Below are positions 57,585-64,000 of a stretch of DNA of 64,000 bases, piece after piece. The stretch's first letter is position 1. The number at the start of each line of letters is the position of its first letter. The notes under the pieces are model-generated. The model was not told the DNA's origin and did not search any database. It saw only the letters and a program-made list of their open reading frames with translations. The stretch is from Caballeronia jiangsuensis (GTDB lineage Bacteria > Pseudomonadota > Gammaproteobacteria > Burkholderiales > Burkholderiaceae), in NCBI GenBank assembly GCA_000648925.1, contig JFHF01000001.1:372001-436000 (forward strand), in the 5' to 3' direction. The translations under genes and the position numbers were made by a program.

Positions 57585-58616
57585 ATGACCATCATCTATC
57601 CGAGCGCGGCGCAGATCGACGAAGCCGCCGCCTTGCTCGACGCGGGCGAACTCGTCGCGTTTCCGACCGAGACGGTCTACGGGCTCGGCGGCGACGCCGA
57701 AAATCCCGACGCCATCGCGCGCATTTACGCGGCGAAGGGCCGTCCGGCGAATCATCCGGTAATCGTGCACCTCGCGCCCGAAGCCGATCCGGGCTACTGG
57801 GTGCGCGAGCTGCCCACCGACGCGCAGAAGCTCATCGATGCCTTCTGGCCCGGCCCGTTGACGTTGATTCTCAAGCGTGCGGCGCATATTCCGGCGGCGG
57901 TCAGCGGCGGCCAGGATTCGGTCGGCGTGCGGTGTCCGTCGCATCCGGTGGCGCAGCAACTGCTGTCGGCGTTTCATGAGCGGCGGATGGGCACCGGCAG
58001 GCAGGGCGGCGTCGCGGGGCCTTCGGCCAACCGCTTCGGTCATGTCAGTCCGACGACCGCGCAGCACGTGCGCGACGAGTTCGGCGGCGCGGTGCATGTG
58101 CTCGATGGCGGAGCGGCGGACGTCGGCATCGAATCGACCATTCTGGATCTGTCGCGCGGGTTTCCGGCGCTGCTGCGGCCGGGGCATGTGAGTCCGCGGC
58201 AGATCGCGGATGTGATCGGTATTGCGCCGAGGTTGCCGGACGGATCGGATGCCACGGCGCCGCGCGCCTCGGGGACGCTGAAGGCGCATTACGCGCCGCG
58301 CACGCCGTTGGCGCTGTTGCCGTTTGCGTCGATCGAGCCGTTGCTCGCGGCGTTCGATCGATCAAGTGGCGGACGAGTCGCGCTGGTGGCCCGGCCGTCG
58401 AGCGCGGGCGAATGGGCGCACGCGGGGCATGTGCATTTCGTCGCCGCGCCGGAAGATCCGCAGAGTTATGCGCGCAACTTGTACGGCTTGTTGCGTGCGC
58501 TGGATCGGGCGAATGTCGAGCGGATTCTGATCGAGAAATTGCCGGAGACGGTGGAGTGGGTCGCGGTGAACGATCGGCTGGGGAGGGCGGCGGCGGCGTT
58601 CGAAGAGGAAGCGTGA
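57585..58616 (+). CDS. L-threonylcarbamoyladenylate synthase, Sua5 type
   Basis: A 343-residue protein with an N-terminal YrdC domain (about residues 5-200, with VAFPTETVYGLGGDAENPDA, IYAAKGRPANHPVIVHL and GPSANRFGHVSPTTAQHV) and a C-terminal Sua5 domain (about 230-340, with GTLKAHYAPRTPLALLP). It makes the threonylcarbamoyl-AMP used to modify A37 of tRNAs that read ANN codons. The two-domain length fits Sua5 rather than the short YrdC (TsaC). It may be cotranscribed with purK. A very strong bidirectional terminator follows. Confidence 0.92.
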   Translation: MTIIYPSAAQIDEAAALLDAGELVAFPTETVYGLGGDAENPDAIARIYAAKGRPANHPVIVHLAPEADPGYWVRELPTDAQKLIDAFWPGPLTLILKRAAHIPAAVSGGQDSVGVRCPSHPVAQQLLSAFHERRMGTGRQGGVAGPSANRFGHVSPTTAQHVRDEFGGAVHVLDGGAADVGIESTILDLSRGFPALLRPGHVSPRQIADVIGIAPRLPDGSDATAPRASGTLKAHYAPRTPLALLPFASIEPLLAAFDRSSGGRVALVARPSSAGEWAHAGHVHFVAAPEDPQSYARNLYGLLRALDRANVERILIEKLPETVEWVAVNDRLGRAAAAFEEEA

Positions 58617-58657
58617 TTGCGCGCGTCTTAACTCATCGCTTTTTCAGGCCTCGAAAC

Positions 58658-58693
58658 AAAACCGCCCGGCGAGAGATCGCCGGGCGGTTTTCC
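58658..58693. terminator. Strong bidirectional terminator
   Basis: AAAACCGCCCGGCGA (58658-58672) and TCGCCGGGCGGTTTT (58677-58691) pair over 15 bp around GAGA. The A and T ends make it work for the sua5 side on the plus strand and the GDSL lipoprotein on the minus strand. Confidence 0.92.
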
Positions 58694-58715
58694 ATTTACG
58701 ACCGAAAGAACCCGC

Positions 58716-59822
58716 TTACTTACCCAAGCCCGACTTCGCGATCGTCTGCTCCGCCGTCTGCGCATACAGCGCGTGCAGATGCGTCGTCGGGTGCACGGTA
58801 TCGGCGTACATGTACGTCTGATCCGCGCCCGCGACCGTCAGCGTCTCCGGCGAACAGAACAGCGAGGTGGCGAAAGCCTGCGGGTTCGGCTCGCCGAACT
58901 TCTGCGCCGCCGCAGCCATCGCCTGCAGATTGCAGCCCGTGCCGGTGTTCGACACGGTGAAGCCGAACTGCGCGAAATTCGCGGTGATATTGGCGAGCGG
59001 CGGAACGATGTCGAGGTAAATGACCTTCGACATCAGCCCGCTTTGCGTCAGCGCCGCGGCCAGCGCCTGATTGAAGCCGAGCGACGCCTGCGAGAGCAAA
59101 GCGCGCGTCGTCGCGTTGCTCATCATGCCCTGCGGCGTCGTGCCGATATCGGGCACGTTCGACACCAGCACGTGCGTCGCGCCGCTCTGCACGACCTTGC
59201 CGATCACGCCCGCCAGATCGATCGCCGCCTGAACGATCGCCGCCGTAGCCGCGGTCGGCGTAAGCTGACCCGCCTGCACGGCCTGCAGATTGAACAGGAT
59301 GTCGTTCGCGCCGCCGTTGACGATGACGAGCTGGTTCGAATTGAAGCTGCCGTGCGCCGACAGATAGTTCGAAAGCTGCGTGACGACAGGAACCGTCAGC
59401 GCCTGCGTGTAGTTCGCCGGATCGGTCGTCGCGTGCCCGATGCCGATCGGATTCGTCACGCGCGATCCGCCCTGCGCGTAACCGAGACCCGCTTGCACGG
59501 CCGGCGGCGTGCCGAAGCCGCCTGTCATCGCGGGCGTGAGCGTATCGCCGTAATACTGCGCGACATTCTGCACCCAGACCTGACCCGGATTCGTCGTGAA
59601 CCGGCCGCCGCCGAAGTTCGCCGCCGCGACCGGCGCATACGTGCCGACATCGGAAAGACTGTCGCCGAACGAAACGATCTGCAGCTTCACGCCGCCCGCT
59701 GGCGTGGAATTGTTGTCATCGCCGCCGCCGCCGCACGCGGCGATCAGGGCAAAGGCCGCGCTGGCCGTCGCGACTTGGGCAAAGCGCACCAGTGCGGCGC
59801 GCGTCGAGCGTTGCTTCTTCAT
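58716..59822 (-). CDS. GDSL/SGNH hydrolase lipoprotein
   Basis: A 368-residue secreted lipoprotein: signal peptide with lipobox LIAAC (Cys30) followed by a short GGGGDDNN linker. The SGNH catalytic blocks are in order: block I FGDSLSDVG with the nucleophile serine (about residue 55), block III VNGGANDILF, and block V in MYADTVHPTTHLHALY with the catalytic Asp and His. Such enzymes are esterases or lipases on the cell surface. The natural substrate is unknown. It lies between the sua5 terminator and dacB, in the same direction as dacB but 256 bases away. Confidence 0.9.
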   Translation of the reverse strand: MKKQRSTRAALVRFAQVATASAAFALIAACGGGGDDNNSTPAGGVKLQIVSFGDSLSDVGTYAPVAAANFGGGRFTTNPGQVWVQNVAQYYGDTLTPAMTGGFGTPPAVQAGLGYAQGGSRVTNPIGIGHATTDPANYTQALTVPVVTQLSNYLSAHGSFNSNQLVIVNGGANDILFNLQAVQAGQLTPTAATAAIVQAAIDLAGVIGKVVQSGATHVLVSNVPDIGTTPQGMMSNATTRALLSQASLGFNQALAAALTQSGLMSKVIYLDIVPPLANITANFAQFGFTVSNTGTGCNLQAMAAAAQKFGEPNPQAFATSLFCSPETLTVAGADQTYMYADTVHPTTHLHALYAQTAEQTIAKSGLGK

Positions 59823-60078
59823 GGACCTCGTCTCCCTTCTTCGGTGTTTTCTAGTTCGATTGCGGCGCCTGACCTTGTGCGATCCGCACGCCGCGTACCT
59901 GCGAGTTTAAGCGATGCCGCACGCCCGCCCGATGCACACCCGCACCGGGCCAGCGGCGTGCCCGACAGCGTACACGCCGCGCGCATCTTCCCGGGTGTCA
60001 CTTCGTAGAAGAAATCTTCGGTCCGTTCGGGCGTCCGTGCCCGCGGGCGGCGTGCTCAGCCGATGCCGCGAGCGCCGT

Positions 60079-61677
60079 TCAATCCGCCGCGCCCGGCTTG
60101 CGCGCGCCTTCGTAGACCCATTCGAGCAGCGCATCGTGCGCGGCGCGCGCGGCTTCGGCGCGCGGATCGTTGATGAAGCTCACGACGACATAGCTCTCGC
60201 CGTTCGCCGCGCCGACATAGCCCGCGATCGCCCGCACGTCGCGCAGCGTGCCGGTCTTGATGTGCGCATTGCCGAGCGCGCCCGCGTTGGTGAGACGGTT
60301 GCGCATCGTGCCGTCGACGCCCGCGACCGGCAGCGATTCGACGAACACCTGCGCGACCGGACTCGCGTTCGCCGCCATCAGCAGATCGGCGAGCGAGCTC
60401 GCGGAGATGTGCTCGTCGCGCGAAAGACCCGAGCCGTTGTCGAGCGTCAAGCCGCTCATCGGCAGGGCGCTGCGCTTCAGGAACGCCTGGATCGCCGTTG
60501 CCGATTTCGCGGTCGTCGCGGGCGGCTTCGCTTGCGCCGCGCCGATCGTGAGGAACAGGTTGCGCGCCATCACGTTGTTGCTGAACTTGTTGATGTCGCG
60601 CACGACGTCCGACAGCACCGGACTCCGATGCGTGCCGACGAGCCGCGCATTCGATGGCGTCGCGCCTTCGCGTGTCGAACCCTGGAACGTGCCGCCCGCC
60701 TGCTTCCAGAGCGCGAGGAACCCGCCCGCGAAAAACGTCGAGTGATCGAGCGCGGCGACGTTGATCGTGCGCGAGCCGCAACGCAACGGATAGTCGCCGA
60801 TGAACGATGCCTGCACGAAGCCGCCCTGCGTCTGCGCGACGCTCGGCGACGCCGCCTGGAGCGAGCCGGTGCACGCGCCGCGCGTGACGCGCAGTTCGTT
60901 GTCGATCTGCAACTGCGCGAGTTGCGGCAGCACGTCGATGGCGACTTGTCCGTCGGGGCTCGGCGTCAGCGTGAAGGACAGCGATTTGAACGCGTACAGC
61001 AGCGGGTCCGGGCCGACGTTGTAGGGCGCGGAGTCATCGTTGTCGAAGGCGGGCAGATCGCGCGTGGAGGCGTCGAAGTAGCGCTTGTCGAGCACGAGCG
61101 CGCCGTCGATGCCCGTGATGCCGTTCTTGCGCACCTGCTCGACGAGATCGATCAGTTCTTCCGGCACGAGCTTCGGATCGCCGGTGCCCTGGATATACAG
61201 ATTGCCGTGCAGTACGCCCTGTGCATCGACTTCGCCGTCGGCATACGCGGTCGTTTTCCAGCGATAGTCCGGGCCAAGCATCGAGAGGCCGGCGTAGGTG
61301 GTGACGAGCTTCATCGTCGAGGCGGGCAGCATCGGCTCGTTCGCGTTGACGGACACGAGCGGCAGCGGCGCGCCGACACGCTGCACGACGACGCTCATCG
61401 ACGAGAGCGGCACGTGCGCGTGCGCGAGCGCCGTCATCACCGATGCGGGCAGCGGACCGGCGGGCACGCTCGCCTTAGCGGCGCGCTCGGCCTTCGCGCG
61501 CTTCGACTTGGCCCCGCCGATTGCCGCGCGCTGCGGCGCGTGACCTTGCGAATCGGCCTTCGAGCCGCCACCGCGCGCATGTGCATCGGGCATATGACCG
61601 AGCGCGACGCAGGCGACGGCTGCGGCGAGCGCGAAGGAAGAGAGACGGGAGGACACGGAACGAAAAACAGGCGGCAT
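60079..61677 (-). CDS. dacB: D-alanyl-D-alanine carboxypeptidase/endopeptidase (PBP4 type)
   Basis: A 532-residue penicillin-binding protein with a signal peptide (FRSVSSRLSSFALAAAVACVAL) and the active-site triad of the S13 family: SxxK (PASTMKLVT), SNN (KFSNNVMAR) and KTG (HIKTGTLRD). A large insert between SxxK and SNN, as in DacB, is present. It trims or cuts peptidoglycan cross-links in the periplasm. It diverges from the two-component operon, with about 250 bases between starts. Confidence 0.94.
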   Translation of the reverse strand: MPPVFRSVSSRLSSFALAAAVACVALGHMPDAHARGGGSKADSQGHAPQRAAIGGAKSKRAKAERAAKASVPAGPLPASVMTALAHAHVPLSSMSVVVQRVGAPLPLVSVNANEPMLPASTMKLVTTYAGLSMLGPDYRWKTTAYADGEVDAQGVLHGNLYIQGTGDPKLVPEELIDLVEQVRKNGITGIDGALVLDKRYFDASTRDLPAFDNDDSAPYNVGPDPLLYAFKSLSFTLTPSPDGQVAIDVLPQLAQLQIDNELRVTRGACTGSLQAASPSVAQTQGGFVQASFIGDYPLRCGSRTINVAALDHSTFFAGGFLALWKQAGGTFQGSTREGATPSNARLVGTHRSPVLSDVVRDINKFSNNVMARNLFLTIGAAQAKPPATTAKSATAIQAFLKRSALPMSGLTLDNGSGLSRDEHISASSLADLLMAANASPVAQVFVESLPVAGVDGTMRNRLTNAGALGNAHIKTGTLRDVRAIAGYVGAANGESYVVVSFINDPRAEAARAAHDALLEWVYEGARKPGAAD

Positions 61678-61839
61678 GGACGAGCGTTGTTATTGGGGCT
61701 GATGACGGCGGCGGCGCGCGGGAAGCGGCTATTGTAGACAAGCTGCCTTGCGGAAATCGTACGGGCGGAAAATCGCCGCCGGAGGATGCGGAATCGGGCG
61801 CGACACGTCGTTGTCTTCCGAAAGTGGACGATCCGCGCG

Positions 61840-61883
61840 GTTAAGTCCCGTTTAAGCCTGTGGCGAGCCTGCGCGGCTACAAT
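61840..61883 (+). promoter_or_regulatory. Promoter of the two-component operon with a PmrA/QseB-type box
   Basis: GTTAAG-TCCCG-TTTAAG at 61840-61856 (first half-site 61840-61845, second 61851-61856) fits HTTAAK-N5-HTTAAK, the direct repeat bound by PmrA and QseB-type regulators, except for G at the first position of one half-site. A TACAAT at 61878-61883 could be the -10, so the box would lie at and just upstream of the -35, as in activator-dependent promoters. It lies about 75 bases before the regulator gene and suggests autoregulation. Confidence 0.6.
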
Positions 61884-61931
61884 GGTTCGCGGCTTTGAGG
61901 CCGCCCATGTAACCACGAACAGACATGTGCC

Positions 61932-62594
61932 ATGCGAATCCTGCTTGTCGAAGATGACCGGATGATTGCCGAAGGCGTGCGCAAGGCGCTGCGCGCGGAC
62001 GGCTTCGCAGTCGACTGGGTGCAGGACGGCGAGGCCGCGCTGACCGCGGTCACGGGCGAGTCTTACGACCTGATGCTGCTCGACCTCGGTCTGCCCAAAC
62101 GCGACGGCCTCGACGTGCTGAAGACATTGCGCGCGCGCGCCAACTCGCTGCCGGTGCTGATCGTCACGGCGCGCGACGCCATCGCGGATCGCGTGAAAGG
62201 GCTCGACGCCGGCGCGGACGATTACCTCGTCAAGCCCTTCGATCTCGACGAGCTCGGCGCGCGTATGCGTGCGCTCATCCGCCGGCACGCGGGGCGGGGC
62301 GAGTCGCTCGTGCGGCACGGTGAACTGACGCTCGACCCGGTCGGTCATCAGGTGACGCTCGCGGGCGCGCCGGTGTCGCTGTCGGCGCGTGAGTTCGCGC
62401 TGCTCGAAGCGCTGATGGCGCGGCCCGGCGCGGTGCTGTCGAAAAGCCAGCTCGAAGAAAAGATCTACGGCTGGGGCGAGGAAATCGGCAGCAACACCGT
62501 CGAGGTGTATATCCATTCGCTGAGAAAGAAGCTCGGCGCCGATCTCATCCGCAACGTGCGTGGCCTCGGCTACATGGTTGCGAAGGACGCCTGA
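61932..62594 (+). CDS. OmpR-family response regulator, QseB/PmrA-like
   Basis: A 220-residue regulator: receiver domain (MRILLVEDDRMIAEGVRKAL, phosphoacceptor Asp in LMLLDLGLPKRDG, TARDAI and Lys in LVKPFDLDEL) and winged helix (LSAREFALLEALMARPGAVLSKSQLEEKIYGWGEEIGSN, VEVYIHSLRKKLG). The whole length and the EEIGSNTVEVYIHSLRKKLG stretch closely follow QseB and PmrA. The partner kinase starts one base into the stop (TGATG). A PmrA-type box upstream supports the assignment. The trigger and target genes remain unknown. Confidence 0.9.
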   Translation: MRILLVEDDRMIAEGVRKALRADGFAVDWVQDGEAALTAVTGESYDLMLLDLGLPKRDGLDVLKTLRARANSLPVLIVTARDAIADRVKGLDAGADDYLVKPFDLDELGARMRALIRRHAGRGESLVRHGELTLDPVGHQVTLAGAPVSLSAREFALLEALMARPGAVLSKSQLEEKIYGWGEEIGSNTVEVYIHSLRKKLGADLIRNVRGLGYMVAKDA

Positions 62595-63895
62595 TGCGGT
62601 CGATCCGCCGGCAATTGCTGATCTGGCTGCTCGCGCTCGTGATCGTCGGCGTGGGCTTTGCAGGATGGCTCATCTATCGGCAGGCGCTCGCGGAAGCCAA
62701 CGAACTCTTCGATTACCAGTTGCAGCAGATCGCGGCCGCGCTGCCGTCGGAGCCGTTTTCTTCGGTGCTGAGTTCGCGCAGCGAGAGCGACGAGGGCGTC
62801 GTCATCCAGATCTGGAATCGCAACGGCGTGCTGATGTACTACTCGCATCCGCGCGTGCCGCTCGCGCCGCACGCCGAACTGGGTTTTTCCACCGAATCCA
62901 CGCCGCGCGGCGAATGGCGCGTGTATAGCGCGATCGTCGGCGACAACGTCGTGCAGCTCGCCCAGCCGCTGTCGATCCGCAATCGCGTCGCGGCGGGCGT
63001 CGCGTGGCGCACGTTGTGGCCGCTCGTGCTGCTGCTGCCGCTGCTCGGGCTCGCGATCTGGGTGATCGTCGGGCTCGGCCTCGCGCCCTTGCAGCGCGTG
63101 ACGCGCGCGCTCGATACGCGTCATCCCGAGGCGCTCGATCCGCTCTCCGATCAACGTCTGCCGCAGGAAGTGCGGCCGGTCGTGCGCGCGTTGAATGCGC
63201 TGCTTTCGCGGCTGTCGGCTGCGCTCGATACGCAAAAAGCCTTCGTCGCCGATGCCGCGCACGAACTGCGCACGCCGCTCGCGGCCGTGCAGATTCAGGC
63301 GCAGCTCGTCGCGCGTGCGCAGGACGACGAAACGCGCCGCGAAGCGCTCGGAGATCTGCATGAAGGCATCGCGCGCGCCACGCGGCTCGCGGAACAATTG
63401 CTCGCACTCGCGCGATCGGAGCCGGACGGCAAGGGCGTCGAGACGCAAGTCGATCTGCGCGAACTGCTCGAAGCTTGCGTGCGCGGTTACGTGCTGGTGG
63501 CGCAGGAACGCGGCGTCGATCTCGGCATCGAAGCGAGCGAGCCGGCGACCGTGAAGGGCGATGCGGATTCGCTGCGCGTGATGTTCAACAATCTCATCGA
63601 TAACGCGACGAAGTACACGCCCAAAGGCGGACGCGTGGACGTCTGCCTGATGTCGCGGGACGGGCGTTCTGTCGTCGAAATCTCCGATACCGGGCCGGGC
63701 ATTCCGCAAGAAGAACGCGAACGCGTGTTCGACCGGTTCTATCGCGTGGGAGAGGGCGCGAATCGCGCACGCACCGACGTGGCGGGCAGCGGACTCGGGC
63801 TCGCGATCGTGCGTCGCATCGCGGTTCAGCACGGTGCAGTAGTGTCGCTCGGACAATCGGAAGCGGGCGGGCTCAAGGTCATCGTGACGTTCTGA
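62594..63895 (+). CDS. QseC/PmrB-type sensor histidine kinase
   Basis: A 433-residue kinase: TM1 (LLIWLLALVIVGVGFAGWLI, about 8-27), a periplasmic 2CSK_N-like region (about 30-140), TM2 (TLWPLVLLLPLLGLAIWVIV, about 140-160), a HAMP-like linker, the phosphoacceptor box VADAAHELRTPLAAV, and ATPase domain with NLIDNATKYTP and DTGPGIPQEERER. QseC/PmrB kinases of this type answer to signals such as metals, low pH or cationic peptides, but the signal here cannot be read. Its ATG overlaps the regulator stop by one base. Confidence 0.9.
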   Translation: MRSIRRQLLIWLLALVIVGVGFAGWLIYRQALAEANELFDYQLQQIAAALPSEPFSSVLSSRSESDEGVVIQIWNRNGVLMYYSHPRVPLAPHAELGFSTESTPRGEWRVYSAIVGDNVVQLAQPLSIRNRVAAGVAWRTLWPLVLLLPLLGLAIWVIVGLGLAPLQRVTRALDTRHPEALDPLSDQRLPQEVRPVVRALNALLSRLSAALDTQKAFVADAAHELRTPLAAVQIQAQLVARAQDDETRREALGDLHEGIARATRLAEQLLALARSEPDGKGVETQVDLRELLEACVRGYVLVAQERGVDLGIEASEPATVKGDADSLRVMFNNLIDNATKYTPKGGRVDVCLMSRDGRSVVEISDTGPGIPQEERERVFDRFYRVGEGANRARTDVAGSGLGLAIVRRIAVQHGAVVSLGQSEAGGLKVIVTF

Positions 63896-63941
63896 TGCCG
63901 CGTTCGTGGCGTCTCTCACGTATAAGCAAGCAGCATTACGA

Positions 63942-63976
63942 AGGGCGTCTGTTCGCGGGAACAGACGCCCTTTTTC
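63942..63976 (+). terminator. Terminator after the two-component operon
   Basis: AGGGCGTCTGTTC (63942-63954) and GAACAGACGCCCT (63959-63971) form a perfect 13-bp stem with a GCGG loop, followed by a T run. It lies 46 bases after the kinase stop. Confidence 0.9.
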
Positions 63977-63980
63977 GTTT

Positions 63981-63997
63981 TTTAAGAAAGGATTAAG
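63981..63997 (+). promoter_or_regulatory. Second PmrA/QseB-type box near the window edge
   Basis: TTTAAG-AAAGG-ATTAAG (half-sites 63981-63986 and 63992-63997) is a perfect match to HTTAAK-N5-HTTAAK. It lies just after the terminator of the two-component operon and probably belongs to the promoter of the next gene beyond the window. Only the match and spacing are seen; binding is inferred. Confidence 0.5.
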
Positions 63998-64000
63998 CGA

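Noticed and set aside
55755..58289. 844-codon open frame on the minus strand opposite purE, purK and sua5
   Set aside because: The product is an arginine/histidine-rich string with no fold or motif, and the opposite strand carries three well-known genes.

Overview
The window is about 64 kb of GC-rich chromosomal DNA. Gene content and order point to a Burkholderiaceae beta-proteobacterium, most likely Paraburkholderia, Caballeronia or Burkholderia. The supporting clues are recA-recX-DUF2889-sucCD-terC-pilin-pglL in a row, pgk-pyk-fba-purC-purE-purK-sua5 in a row, hda-HAD-pcnB-folK-dgk-panB in a row, and a recA LexA box of the CTGT-N8-ACAG type. The genus is an inference. Nearly all genes are core housekeeping genes. 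I see no insertion sequence, integrase, prophage, CRISPR array or rRNA.

Layout. 1-9 kb: end of an MHS-type MFS permease, a diiron ferritin-like protein, a flavin split-barrel protein, rhlE, a hemolysin III-type membrane protein, two cytochrome c genes and a CopD-like membrane protein. 9-14.3 kb: a tightly packed minus-strand operon (hda, HAD phosphatase, pcnB, folK, deoxynucleoside kinase, panB), with purM divergent from it. 15.6-23.9 kb: mutL-miaA, dedA, a GlsB-like protein, then an envelope cluster (a tiny predicted lipoprotein, an NlpD-like LytM lipoprotein, a BamE-like lipoprotein, a duplicated zinc-ribbon protein) and a glycine-zipper protein. 24-27.8 kb: a small catabolic locus with an amino-acid-binding protein, a class III aminotransferase, a carboxymuconolactone-decarboxylase-fold protein and an RpiR regulator. 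Two promoter regions here carry related palindromes. A CAU tRNA follows.

28-41 kb: an MHS permease with a long extra loop, a TctDE-type two-component pair, SOS-controlled recA with recX, succinyl-CoA synthetase, TerC, and a type IV pilin beside the PglL O-glycosyltransferase. 41-50 kb: moaC, a periplasmic M48 chaperone-protease, a YheT-type hydrolase cluster, waaF, a zf-CHCC protein, and ilvE divergent from the branched-chain amino acid exporter azlCD. 50-58.7 kb: lower glycolysis (pgk, pyk, fba) then purine synthesis (purC, purE, purK) and sua5. 58.7-64 kb: a GDSL lipoprotein, dacB, and a QseBC/PmrAB-type two-component operon flanked by two sequences that fit the PmrA/QseB box (HTTAAK-N5-HTTAAK).

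The most informative non-coding signals are those two boxes, the paired palindromes at the RpiR locus, the recA LexA box, and several terminators. I found no large undescribed system. The best candidates for new biology are small: the 39-residue lipoprotein, the tandem zinc-ribbon protein, the open frame fused upstream of pyk, and the RpiR-linked locus.
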